Below are positions 53,601 to 59,265 of a DNA stretch of 64,000 bases, in pieces (the first letter of the stretch is position 1; each line of letters starts with the position of its first letter). A program made the translations under genes and the position numbers. The stretch comes from Blastomussa wellsi (taxonomy: Eukaryota; Cnidaria; Anthozoa; Scleractinia; Plerogyridae): positions 5,959,066 to 6,023,065 of the forward strand of contig OX393561.1 in NCBI GenBank assembly GCA_947652115.1. Reading direction: 5' to 3'. Under the pieces are notes generated by a model. The model saw only the letters and a list, made by a program, of their open reading frames with translations, was not told the origin of the DNA and made no database searches.

Positions 53601-54765
53601 TAGTGGTGGATAAAGAAATATTCAGAAATTTACAAACAGAACGAGTTTAACAACAGATTGCACGTGGTAAGAGCAAAACCTCGGTACAGGAAATTAAAAT
53701 GCCGACAGAAAATACCCTAAGTTCCTTTCCAAAATAAGAAAGTTGTGTGAAGTGTTTATGTTATACGACGTTGAATCGAACTGAACAAATGACAGACCAC
53801 TTGATCGTGTTCAGGGTTAGAACAGCTTTGCAGTTAGATAATCTGAAGTTTCTAGTGTAGATTGAAAAGTATCCTACACTGTACCGCAGTGAAACTCTCT
53901 GCTAGTTATATCACCTTTTAATTCTGCGACGGAACGCGCGCGAGCGAAATTTAATGACATGGGTTTTCATCACCAAAAGGGTGTATTTTCCGTATCTTTG
54001 TATTTTACGATTAAACGAGGAGTATCGAACGGAAGCAATCCTGAGAAGTAAAACTGCCCAAAAACAAAAACCTGAGCTCCGGCTTTACGCACCGCTTTGA
54101 GTCGAAGCTGAGTACAGAAAAGGTCCACATAAAATTCAAGTTATTCAAAACTACAATGTACAAATTAAACTTACCTTCCCATGGAGCTAACACTAGCCGT
54201 TTCTGAGCCATATTTACACTGCAATATAACAACAAGTGACGTTAGTTAAATCACATTAAAGTTTTGTCGGCGCTGTATATTAATAAGTCGTTCTTCCAAG
54301 TAACCGAGAACATCATGTCAACTTCCCCGCATACTATGCGTATGTGCAAATCAAAACAGATCTTCTCCTATACCTTTTCTAATTGATGTGCAACGTTTCG
54401 GCGCTCTTCTTCCAGTTCTCGAGAGAGCATTTCAAAGTGAGCTTCCTGCCAAAGAGACAAGGAAAGTGGAGTGTAACGCGCGCTAATTAAGTTCACTTCT
54501 GGAACGGCAAATGGAAGTTCACAAGCTTTCGTAGTATCAGTAGTATTATACCAAAACACTACACTAATTCCATCTCAAATCCCACGCATTAACGAATACA
54601 CTTACAGATCCCAAATTTATATTCAACTAAAAAAAGAATGTTGATGATTTAACTCACATTAAAATTACGTAAAACGACCAAAATATAGCTCACCTGTTGA
54701 CGCACAGAACGAAGAAGGTTTGCAGCGGAGTCTTCGTTGTAATCGCGTCCGCGATGCGCCATCAT
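9688..54765 (-). CDS. CTNND: delta-catenin/p120-family protein with six inserted PLAT domains (32 coding exons, about 1,909 aa)
   Basis: Exons in transcript order: 54765-54694, 54445-54374, 54218-54175, 51393-51274, 42609-42574, 40694-40576, 39326-38958, 37528-37370, 35001-34811, 33265-33082, 31635-31448, 30382-30193, 29813-29620, 29232-29064, 28446-28173, 27236-26905, 26379-26186, 25426-25252, 24259-24069, 22317-22140, 20874-20681, 19426-19264, 18680-18539, 18126-18006, 17769-17701, 17041-16994, 16177-15902, 15580-15230, 14076-13926, 13164-13029, 11969-11876, 10221-9688. Every intron is GT-AG, all phases agree, and the sum is 1,910 codons including TAA. Order: N-terminal coiled coil, disordered region, three PLAT domains, linker, three PLAT domains, armadillo domain, tail ending DSWV. 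Family members bind the cadherin juxtamembrane tail and stabilise junctions and Rho signalling. PLAT domains usually bind lipid or membrane proteins, so extra membrane contact is an inference. The model comes from sequence only; a separate nested PLAT gene is less likely. Confidence 0.88.
10409..10820 (+). mobile_element. tRNA-derived SINE with (GTT)n tail
   Basis: The head has box A (GGCTCAGTTGGTAGAGCACC) and box B (GGGTTCTAGTCCC). The body is AT-rich and ends AATAAAGTTTTT followed by about ten GTT units. Its head is the same family as 2196-2290 and 14336-14390. Confidence 0.65.
10831..11073. mobile_element. TA-flanked MITE with 35-bp TACAGTC inverted ends
   Basis: The left end TACAGTCTTTCCCGTAAAAC and right end GTTTTACGGGAAAGACTGTA are inverted copies of each other over about 35 bases with one mismatch, reaching CACCAGAAA. 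Both are bounded by TA, as expected for Tc1/mariner-type insertions. It is 243 bases long with no transposase, so non-autonomous. Confidence 0.7.
11876..18680 (-). CDS. CTNND: catenin exons 23-31: armadillo repeat domain (residues 1270-1732)
   Basis: Exons: 18539-18680, 18006-18126, 17701-17769, 16994-17041, 15902-16177, 15230-15580, 13926-14076, 13029-13164, 11876-11969. They follow p120 order: [141 protein letters not shown], then KIVKTANQ. A basic insert KKNKKRKG (exon 28) sits where p120 has its polybasic loop. The groove Asn of LWNLSS is kept. The first-repeat Trp of human p120 (NWRQPEL) appears as Tyr (TYAHEPDL) with a one-residue shift, so cadherin contacts may differ slightly. This domain binds the cadherin juxtamembrane tail in known members. 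Confidence 0.9.
13228..13890. repeat. two diverged tandem copies of a repeat of about 300 bases
   Basis: Copy 1 is roughly 13228-13512 and copy 2 roughly 13513-13890. Both contain GA(A/C)CCCGAGTTT, GAGGGCGAG, TTTTAGT, GAAACTCT, AAGCCAAAAATCAAGA, GAACCAATCA.ATTGGC and CCAA(T/C)AGAACAC. The copies lie in the intron between exons 30 and 29. No coding function. Confidence 0.55.
14188..14324. repeat. GC-rich foldback element with AGCCTGCGTAGC ends
   Basis: The left end CCTGCGTAGCCGGCGGGATT and right end AATCCCGCCAGCTACGCAGG are inverted repeats of 20 bases with one mismatch. The centre contains GGCTTCGCCGCTCC and CACTTCGCCGCGAATC. The same family is seen one-ended at 4523. Confidence 0.65.
14336..14390 (+). 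mobile_element. truncated SINE head
   Basis: GACTGGTTAGCTCAGTTGGTAGAGCGTCGG is a tRNA box A region without a following canonical box B. It is a fragment of the family at 10409. Confidence 0.5.
16598..16835 (-). mobile_element. tRNA-derived SINE, complete body, degraded head
   Basis: In antisense it carries the family body: CTTGGGCAAGACTC.., CGGCGAATTTACTGCTGGGA, a long C/G homopolymer, ATCC.ATCCAGCG and CGGGATAAGCTC. The match is with the better copy at 30418-30715. The homopolymer at about 16669-16687 lies at the same site as the G run in the copy at 20447. Confidence 0.6.
19264..20874 (-). CDS. CTNND: catenin exons 21-22: PLAT domain 6 (residues 1151-1269)
   Basis: Exon 21 (20681-20874) encodes [20 protein letters not shown] and ends [10 protein letters not shown]. 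Exon 22 (19264-19426) encodes [20 protein letters not shown], then [19 protein letters not shown]. This is the last PLAT module. Its exon 22 donor (phase 1) joins the first armadillo exon at 18680 in frame. Confidence 0.88.
19592..19706. repeat. perfect foldback element with 39-bp arms
   Basis: Arm 592-630 (starting AACAATTATTCCATTCGCCC) is exactly reverse-complementary to 668-706. The 37-base centre forms a second hairpin (ATAACCA/TGGTTAT around GCGAGCGCGTAGCGCGAG). It lies between the armadillo and PLAT6 regions, in the intron between exons 21 and 22. Confidence 0.8.
20447..20650 (+). mobile_element. SINE, 5'-truncated copy
   Basis: It contains GGATAAATGGGTGCCGG, CTGCTGGGG with a G run, TAACCCTGCGATGGACAAGC, CATCCAGGGCGGAG and CTACAGAAACCGGGATAAGC, the body of the family seen complete at 30418. 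It ends about 30 bases before the exon 21 donor. Confidence 0.65.
20947..21375. mobile_element. TTAA-flanked element with long inverted arms, copy 1
   Basis: The ends are TTAA-AGTGCACCTAACC and GGTTAGGTGCACT-TTAA. The arms stay complementary for about 190 bases and meet near a centre with TGACGTCA-type and CATGCATG sequence. No transposase is encoded. TTAA at both ends fits TTAA-targeting transposons (inference). Copy 2 lies at 43999-44445. Confidence 0.75.
22140..24259 (-). CDS. CTNND: catenin exons 19-20: PLAT domain 5 (residues 1028-1150)
   Basis: Exon 19 (24069-24259) encodes [20 protein letters not shown] and ends [10 protein letters not shown]. Exon 20 (22140-22317) encodes [20 protein letters not shown], then [19 protein letters not shown]. 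The final D.KIERD motif is weaker ([10 protein letters not shown]). Phases 1-0-1. Confidence 0.86.
22441..24060. other. intron between exons 20 and 19
   Basis: A 1.75-kb intron in which I see no gene. It carries CTTTCGCTTCGCTCAGCCGAATAG-type fragments shared with other introns. The rest shows nothing specific. Confidence 0.4.
24480..24660. repeat. interspersed repeat shared with 58625-58810
   Basis: Both copies contain AAAT(C/T)CCGCCT.., GAGCCC(A/G)CGGT, a GTTCCTGAAG-like stretch, ACGTGTTTGCTC, TTTC(G/A)GTGTATC and CTAGTTTTT.ATTGGAT in the same order. No coding sequence. Confidence 0.6.
25252..26379 (-). CDS. CTNND: catenin exons 17-18: PLAT domain 4 (residues 905-1027)
   Basis: Exon 17 (26186-26379) encodes [20 protein letters not shown] and ends [10 protein letters not shown]. 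Exon 18 (25252-25426) encodes [20 protein letters not shown], then [19 protein letters not shown]. The IQLRQAG...[18 protein letters not shown] stretch is most like PLAT domain 1, not its immediate neighbours. The usual FPC is FPS, but Cys follows one residue later. Phases 1-0-1. Confidence 0.86.
25458..25583. repeat. short element related to 523-718
   Basis: G/C-tract element with CGAATCTAGGGGAGG at the left and CTAGATCCACCACTG at the right end. Confidence 0.4.
25928..26118. repeat. inverted-terminal element with GGGGCACTCGCATATGAAAGGG ends
   Basis: The left end (G run, CACTCGCATATGAAAGGGAC) and right end (CCCCTTTCATATGCGAGCCC) are inverted repeats. The inside has three diverged TTAGGGGTGTAA-like units. 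It lies in the intron between exons 17 and 18. Confidence 0.6.
26396..26690 (+). mobile_element. diverged SINE copy just upstream of the exon 17 acceptor
   Basis: It shows the family pattern (GGTTCGAGTC box B, ACTGCGTTGTGTTCTTAAGC, AAGACACTTTACTCTC, ACCGGGGTAAGCTCC) with many substitutions, so it is an old copy. Confidence 0.55.
26905..28446 (-). CDS. CTNND: catenin exons 15-16: repetitive linker between PLAT 3 and PLAT 4 (residues 703-904)
   Basis: Exon 15 (28173-28446) and exon 16 (26905-27236) encode a charged, Pro/Thr-rich, low-complexity stretch. It has an imperfect repeat with the pattern (V/I)-(I/T)-E-E-x-R-Y-x-T-x-[55 protein letters not shown]. Further on it reads [12 protein letters not shown], then [20 protein letters not shown]. 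It is probably disordered. Exon 15 enters in phase 1 and exon 16 ends at a GTGAGT donor in phase 1, after which the open frame soon meets a stop, so the donor choice is well supported. Confidence 0.82.
27667..27854. repeat. foldback element, about 188 bases, imperfect arms of about 70 bases
   Basis: The left arm TATAGACTCTTTTCATAAAT...GGCTGCCAATTT is complementary to the right arm AATTGGCAGCCATTTATGAAAAGGGTCTATA. AAATTAGCCT and AGGCTAATTT pair further in. Confidence 0.65.
29064..29813 (-). CDS. CTNND: catenin exons 13-14: PLAT domain 3 (residues 582-702)
   Basis: Exon 13 (29620-29813) encodes [20 protein letters not shown] and ends [10 protein letters not shown]. Exon 14 (29064-29232) encodes [20 protein letters not shown], then [19 protein letters not shown]. 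It has all PLAT signature positions, including [11 protein letters not shown] and W of GWFLEEV. Closest match by eye to human LOXHD1-type repeats. Phases 1-0-1. Confidence 0.88.
30193..31635 (-). CDS. CTNND: catenin exons 11-12: PLAT domain 2 (residues 456-581)
   Basis: Exon 11 (31448-31635) encodes [20 protein letters not shown] and ends [10 protein letters not shown]. Exon 12 (30193-30382) encodes [20 protein letters not shown] and [19 protein letters not shown]. The usual Gly-Thr-Asp is Ser-Pro-Asp here. Phases are 1-0-1 as in the other modules. A SINE sits about 35 bases upstream of the exon 12 acceptor. Confidence 0.87.
30418..30715 (+). mobile_element. tRNA-derived SINE with 14-bp target duplication
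   Basis: The head is tRNA-like (GTGGCCTAATGGTTAGTGCG box A, GGGTTCGAGTCC box B). The body has GGGCAAGACACTTTACTCTC, GGTACCGGCGAATTTACTGC, TGCGATGGACTAGCATCCCA and ACCGGGATAAGCTCCGG. It is bracketed by a direct repeat of TATGACCTTGTGTT at 30404-30417 and 30716-30729. The best-preserved copy of its family in the window. It lies within about 35 bases of the exon 12 acceptor. Confidence 0.85.
32085..32305. mobile_element. inverted pair of Penelope-like end fragments
   Basis: The sequence AATTTGGTTTTATCAACTGGGTTGATAATGTGAATTGG at 32140-32180 reappears as its reverse complement at 32258-32298. The left flank (GGGGGTAAGTTTCTAAAGAAACTGTGGTGC) is the same as at 44560. Such ends are typical of Penelope-like retroelements in marine invertebrates (recollection of the family, not a search). 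Confidence 0.5.
33082..35001 (-). CDS. CTNND: catenin exons 9-10: PLAT domain 1 (residues 331-455)
   Basis: Exon 9 (34811-35001) encodes [20 protein letters not shown] and on to [18 protein letters not shown]. Exon 10 (33082-33265) encodes [20 protein letters not shown], then [18 protein letters not shown]. This is the full PLAT/LH2 beta-sandwich pattern of LOXHD1 repeats (GTD.NVY.QLFG, F.KGR, HD..G.G.FVEEV, F.C..WL, D.KIER). It enters in phase 1 directly from catenin exon 8, splits in phase 0 after GK, and leaves in phase 1. Confidence 0.88.
33457..34046. repeat. tandem duplication, period about 325 bases, with internal 43-base minisatellite
   Basis: GTCCCTCTCCGCCTGTTCAT starts both 33457 and 33782. 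Each copy holds four tandem units of about 43 bases beginning TTCA(C/A)TGGCCTTTGTT and containing GCATGAGCATAAA or GCGAGAGCATA. Both copies end ATTGGGGGAGGTGG and TTAAAAAAATTGCCCACACG. The two blocks appear nearly identical, so the duplication is recent. Confidence 0.8.
34163..34440 (-). mobile_element. tRNA-derived SINE, nearly complete, antisense to 30418 copy
   Basis: Read on the minus strand it gives the box A/box B head (GGTGGCCTAATGGTTAGTGC) followed by the family body ending CGGGATAAGCC. It shares most positions with the copy at 30418-30715. Confidence 0.75.
35002..37369. other. intron between exons 9 and 8, AT-rich
   Basis: A 2.37-kb intron with no coding evidence. It includes the minisatellite at 36305-36480; otherwise I see only AT-rich single-copy sequence. 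Confidence 0.5.
36305..36480. repeat. 64-base minisatellite, about 2.7 copies
   Basis: The unit contains GCCCCAA(G)TTTTCATCTTTC, AACAAG(C/A)AGCTTAGGGTTTA and GGGAAATTACTGTGCTTTCA. Copies are almost identical. The open frame across it (36298-36489) is a by-product of the repeat. Confidence 0.8.
37370..54218 (-). CDS. CTNND: catenin exons 3-8: Ser/Thr-rich regulatory region (residues 49-330)
   Basis: Exons 3 (54175-54218), 4 (51274-51393), 5 (42574-42609), 6 (40576-40694), 7 (38958-39326) and 8 (37370-37528) encode an acidic then basic Ser/Gly/Pro-rich region expected to be disordered. Exon 7 begins [20 protein letters not shown], resembling the TTVKKVVKTVTTRTV stretch of vertebrate p120. It continues with Tyr-containing segments ([27 protein letters not shown]) like the tyrosine-phosphorylated part of p120. 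Exon 8 is almost pure Ser/Thr/Pro/Arg. Exon 5 has only 36 bases and rests on its splice sites and frame. Exon 8 ends after the first base of a codon (phase 1). Confidence 0.8.
43999..44445. mobile_element. TTAA-flanked element with long inverted arms, copy 2
   Basis: Same ends as 20947-21375 (TTAA-AGTGCACCTAACC ... GGTTAGGTGCACT-TTAA) and the same arm sequence (CGAAACGCATTACACCTTTC, GGGCGTGGGTCTATTCCTGG, CACAAACTGATTTGCAT). Moderate divergence from copy 1 shows independent insertion. Confidence 0.75.
44556..44740. mobile_element. Penelope-like element end fragment
   Basis: It starts GAGGGGGTAAGTTTCTAAAG as at 32085 and continues TTTTATCAACTGGGTTGATA. After that comes a hammerhead-like core (next entry). 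Flanks look unrelated to the element at 32085 beyond this. Confidence 0.5.
44660..44712 (-). ncRNA. candidate hammerhead ribozyme core (Penelope-like type)
   Basis: On the minus strand the order is GATTCGCT, CTGACGA, AGGGCTAACGCTC, GAAAC, GTC, then AGCTCTTGAATC. CTGACGA and GAAAC are the two conserved boxes and GTC is a legal cleavage triplet. GCT/AGC and GATTC/GAATC can form a two-part stem I, and stem III would be a minimal AC/GT pair, as reported for Penelope-like elements. Stem II pairing is weak. Activity is unproven. Confidence 0.45.
48775..50532 (-). mobile_element. 5'-truncated LINE with 12-bp target duplication and poly-A tail
   Basis: The direct repeat CACATGAAGATA flanks it at 48775-48786 and 50521-50532. 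On the minus strand the element ends in an A run (48789-48804) preceded by GTAAGTAGTGTAA-like simple repeats, its 3' UTR. It was inserted into an older repeat (see 8389), so the two are nested. The 5' part of the LINE (endonuclease, most of the reverse transcriptase) is absent. Confidence 0.85.
49006..50520 (-). pseudogene. LINE ORF2 C-terminal remnant, frame-disrupted
   Basis: A frame of about 390 codons (50525-49353) carries the post-reverse-transcriptase region of L1/Tx1-type LINEs: [20 protein letters not shown], then SVLNIP, FSFVWN and the [20 protein letters not shown] motif. The open frame ends at 49353. A second frame continues from about 49345 to a stop near 49008 ([20 protein letters not shown], then [15 protein letters not shown]), so there is at least one frameshift. 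Between them another frame reads SPCCEHCS then a stop, the expected zinc-knuckle area, so the remnant is inactive. The nominal start Met lies in flanking DNA and is chance. Confidence 0.85.
51394..54174. other. intron between exons 4 and 3
   Basis: A 2.8-kb AT-rich intron. Small open frames occur on the plus strand (51357-51844) but lack motifs and are not called. I see no repeat structure of note. Confidence 0.45.
54374..54765 (-). CDS. CTNND: catenin exons 1-2: N-terminal coiled coil (residues 1-48)
   Basis: Exon 1 (54694-54765) begins with two Met codons and encodes 24 residues ending SVRQQ. Exon 2 (54374-54445) encodes [20 protein letters not shown] and four more residues. Joined in phase 0 they give the heptad-rich coiled coil typical of p120, ARVCF and delta-catenin N-termini, which have ASILASVKEQEAQFEKLTRA at the same place. 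The first Met is chosen as start because the match begins about ten residues later and nothing homologous precedes it. Exon 2 has 24 codons, the same length as exon 1. Confidence 0.88.
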
Positions 54766-56826
54766 TGAAACGAGCTCAATTTGAAAAAGTAAACCCTTTT
54801 CACAAGCAAACTGAAGCCAGAAATTTTAAACACTTGCTTTGAAGAAGGCAATTTTCAAAAGTACAACCGACAAGTCAGATTAAAGTGCCGAAAAACTCGA
54901 AAGAATCCGTTCGAAACGAGATCTTTTTCGACGCGGTGACAAACACTTGTCTTTCAGACCCTCCCACGGGTTTACTGGTTCTCGAACTTGTCAGTCAAAT
55001 CAGCCGTTGCCATGACAATATTTCCCGCCAGTGCCACGCACAGGAAGAAAGTGAGCCAAAACAAAAGCAGAAAACCATTCATCCATAGCTAATGATTCAC
55101 GTAAACAAAAAGAACAAATGGAGGATTATTTTATGCTTTCTTCTTTATGCTTTTCTGTTCAGCGAAGTTGTCAAATCTTTTTTTCTAGTATTTCCATGGT
55201 TGCCATGGTACATTTTTCACTGTTCAAAGATCTTCCATACCTAGAGGAACAATAGCGTTTTGACAAAAGACGTCCCAATGGGAGGAGGGCCGGGGATTTG
55301 ACTAATATAAATTGCACATGGACTGAAAAAGAACTTTGGTTCCGCTTGAATTTCTGTGAACATTTCTATCATGCAAACGTGTTTAGAAGTTTCCGAGGCC
55401 GCCCAGTGCCGAAAAAACAGTCTGCCCTCGCACGCTACATTGCTTAAATTTTGATCTGTGACATGTTCTCTGAACTATTTCTTGTTGCCAAACTGTCTGA
55501 GCAAAATGCGCCAAAAGATAATTTCAAGGTTTTACTTTTAGGTGAAAAGGAATTAACCGTTAACTTTCATGTTGACAAAAAATTAACAATCAACCAATCA
55601 TATAATTGAGAAATCTAACAAATTAATTTAAGCAATAAAGCAGAGCGCGTCCGACAAAAGAATTATGTTTATATCTCCAAATTTAATCTCGACACTGCCC
55701 TAATTGGCGTAAAAATGCTAAAGGTCAAATGCTTTGTTTGGGTGAGGCCGGTAACGCAAACGATTTCAGTGCATGGCGTCTTTCTGATTTATAGGCTTTC
55801 TCGTCCTGGAAATGATTTATTTTACCTAAATGGTAAGCTAAACTGTTTTAAGTCACCACTCCTCGCGAGCAATGTCGCATTTTATAGCTAAACATAATTT
55901 ACTGAGGTAGAGTAGCTTGAAAATCAAAATTTCTCGATCGTATTTCGTACTTTAATTTATAAAACCCACCATAATTGCTGTTTGCTAGTCTTTGAGCAAT
56001 CGTAGGGAGAAGAGGCTTAAATGTGAGCATCCTGCGTTTATTTCGAGCTAAAAATTACGCGAGCGATCGCGAAACCATTACGAGAATTCGTCTGTTTCAT
56101 TAATATTGGTTTTGCGGTGTTGTCAGGTATTGCAGAAACTAAAGAGTGAATAATATTTACATACATAATGAAAATGTAGAAAGCACTAAGCATTTCTTAC
56201 AGAGCAGGGCAAATCACAGTCTAAAATAAAACCTTTAAAGCAACTGCAACCAACATCGGTAAACAAAAATATGATACGAATGTAACCTTTATATTGGCCC
56301 GGCAATGGTTCGTAAACTTGAAGCATCGATCAGGAAAAAAGATATTTTTTCTGACGTCAACATACCCTGTTTGATCGCCTTTTCAAAACACCGGGTCGAA
56401 GCGAGAGTAAACGTTGTTTTAAGTGTGAACCTCAAGGAATACCCGCAACATTATTAACTTGGTACAAATTTTCGGGCTGATCAAATCGCTGAATTGTTTC
56501 ACATAGTACGTGCAAGAAATACTTCTAGTAATATTAAGAGCAAACACACATTCAAAGTAAGGGATTTACTTGTTTGCCTTTTGGTTACTTGAAATGTTTG
56601 CTTTCTAAAGCCCCTCGATAAAAAGAAATAGAAGCCAAGTTGCTTGCCAAAAACAGAAATTGTCCCTCTCAAAACACAAAAAATAGGCGCTCGGAATCTA
56701 GTGATATGTTCTGTTCACCCGAATCAGTTCCTACTTATGTATTTTCAGGTTATAACAGCCATTACTCAAAAGTTTAACGACACTAAAGCTGTACAAAAGA
56801 CAGGAAAAACGTCGTTGTAAACTCAC

Positions 56827-56990
56827 CTTGCAAATCTCGAAGCTTGGAAGAAACAATGGCGTGATTTCCTTCACATTCGCTTCGATTCTCGGCGCTTGTC
56901 ACACAAATCACGCAATGACCACGAGCCAAAATAAATGTTACTTTGGCGCGAAAATTTCCCGCGAGATTGCAAATCCCACAACTACAAAAA
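56827..56990 (-). promoter_or_regulatory. candidate noncoding first exon of the catenin gene
   Basis: On the minus strand CGAGATTTGCAAG is followed by GTGAGTTTAC, a near-consensus donor, in a locally GC-richer stretch 2.1 kb upstream of the start codon. For it to be used, an acceptor must lie upstream of 54765. The match is only to the donor consensus, so the call is weak. Confidence 0.2.
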
Positions 56991-58624
56991 TGGCCACAAA
57001 CTGTTGCATGAATATCCACAAACCACGCCGCGAGTTGACGAGGAAAGTTATGGCAACGAGGGTCTGCCGACGAAAAGTACTTAGAATATGCAAATCTATT
57101 GAAAATTATATGCAAAACTCCGACGTAATAAGGCTGGATATTTTTATGGTTATAGGCTGTTTGATGTAACACTCAAGGACTACCCAATAGGAGGCCACGC
57201 ACGTTGTCGACAAATGTTGGGATATTGTCTGGATTATCAATTCCGTCTTCTATCACTGACTCTGATATCGCTTACCGCAACAGGCCTGAACTTTAGGTAA
57301 AAGGAATGTTCACTTTTCTGGCATGCTGATAAATGTCATATTCAACATAACGGCTGGGGAATACAAATTTTCGCCTGTCACTTTGTCTTTGCTGGCATTC
57401 ATGCAACCATTTGAACCTGCAGGTTAGGGAGCGTTCATTTTTCATGAGTTAGGGAGGCTGGTGGAGTTTTTTTTTTTTTGGGGGGGGGGGAGGGGATCCC
57501 AAAAAAATATATGAGTTCAAAGGGGTCCGTCCGAACATATGGTCTGTGAAGGGGAGTTACTCAATATAAATCGACCTACAGTATCTACAACATTGCAATT
57601 GCCAAAATTATATCAGAATGCCTAAAATAGCGTTTCTGAGGTTCTGAAAATCTAAATTTTCGGTGGAGCATGCCCCCGGATCCCCCACTATGTTATGTAC
57701 CCAATGTCGTCAACTTAACCCTCCAACTATTCGGTTGCAAATACAGTTCACTTTGACTAAACATTTACTTCATTACTAACATTATTATCACTTTAAACTG
57801 CAGTAACAACATCTCAACCTGTCGCGCAACATTGTTTCGTTGCAAGTTTTGGTAGATGTTTCTCGTTTTTCACCTTGAGTGATCAACTTGTCGCTCAATA
57901 AAACCATTGTTGCGGGTTGAAGAAATTTGTTGCGAAAAGTAGAGCACGGGTCAACTTTAAGCAACAAATTTTGGCTTTGTTACTCGTTTCTCATCAAACT
58001 CTCAACTTGTTACGGAGCAAATTTGCTGAAGTTGCGCGACAAGTTGAGAGGTATTGTATCTCGTATTTCGCCGCCTTTACTTTAATATGCACAGAGCAGT
58101 ATCAACATTTGGACCCCGGCCCACTAACATTTATGCGTCCCATAATTTGGCATTACGAGGGGGGCCAGGCTAAAGAGGAAGAAACATTATATATTACAGA
58201 TACGTACTATCTATCAAATCCCACCCCCCCCCCCCCCCCCCGCCATCGCCTCCCAACAAAAGATGATAAAAAATGATGTATGGTCTTTTTAACCACACCC
58301 CTCTCCTGCCGCCACCGCACGCGCACGCCTGCCCAAAAATAGTCTCAAATTATAGGTGGACGCGAATCAGTTTTACAAGAAGCCCGACTAAGGAAGAACA
58401 TAAATATTTATTGTGGGTTGGGCTTAGTGATAAATATCAATCTATCTCATATCTCTGATCTCCGTTCCTAGCTTCCTTCCTTCCTTCCTTCCATCGTTAG
58501 TTGTTCCAATGTACGCAAATACCTTTTTCTAATGAAACTCATTTGGCAGCCACTTTGTGCCTACTTCAAATACATCGTTTCAGTTACATGGCAAATTAAA
58601 GGCGATGTCATCAAGGCACAAAAA

Positions 58625-58810
58625 TCCTACACTCAAATGCCAAACAAATGCCAGGTGATGACGAAATTCCGCCTACGAGACGGACTGAGCCCGCGGTGTC
58701 AGTTCCTGAAGATACCCAACAACATGACGTGTTTGCTCGCGCGATTACTTTCAGTGTATCGCGAGCTCTCGCGCTAGTTTTTTATTGGATAAGATAATCG
58801 AAAACTCCTC
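58625..58810. repeat. interspersed repeat, second copy of 24480-24660
   Basis: Shares GAAATTCCGCCT, GACTGAGCCCGCGGT, GACGTGTTTGCTCGCGCGAT and TATCGCGAGCTCTCGCGCTA-type sequence with the copy at 24480. Confidence 0.6.
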
Positions 58811-59166
58811 GAAGATTTGCTGACAGTGATACATGTTCCCCGACTGTACTAATCATTACGTTCCAAGCAACCAGGTATGATTTTGTCCCCCCCCCCCCCC
58901 CCCCCCGTTTTCGGGTGGGGGCTGTCCGCTCCCATCCCACACGTTTCGACACCAAACCTATTGCTGTCACAATATAATTTTGATTTGGCAGAATATTCAT
59001 TCCTGTTCCAACTATAAAGATCCTGGAACAGGCTATTCCGCAGTCTACATTTGTCGGGGTATAATACTTACTTCTGTAAACGATGCAGGGACCTCTTTAA
59101 CAAATAGAAGCAGAATGTAGCTTGATCTTGGTGTAGATCAGGATCAGCAATAAACTTTTGAAAAAC

Positions 59167-59265
59167 AAAATTAATGATGCAAGGCTGATCGAACAGCTTG
59201 AAACTGATGGTATTTCAAATACCAACAGTTTCAAGCTGTTCGATCAGCCTTGCATCATTAATTTT
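59167..59265. repeat. perfect palindrome with 40-bp arms
   Basis: Arm 59167-59206 (AAAATTAATGATGCAAGGCT onward) is exactly reverse-complementary to 59226-59265. The 19-base centre (ATGGTATTTCAAATACCAA) forms a further short hairpin. No coding function. Confidence 0.85.

Noticed and set aside
56783..57172. 129-codon minus-strand open frame
   Set aside because: No motif, and a good splice donor inside it on the same strand argues against it being one exon.
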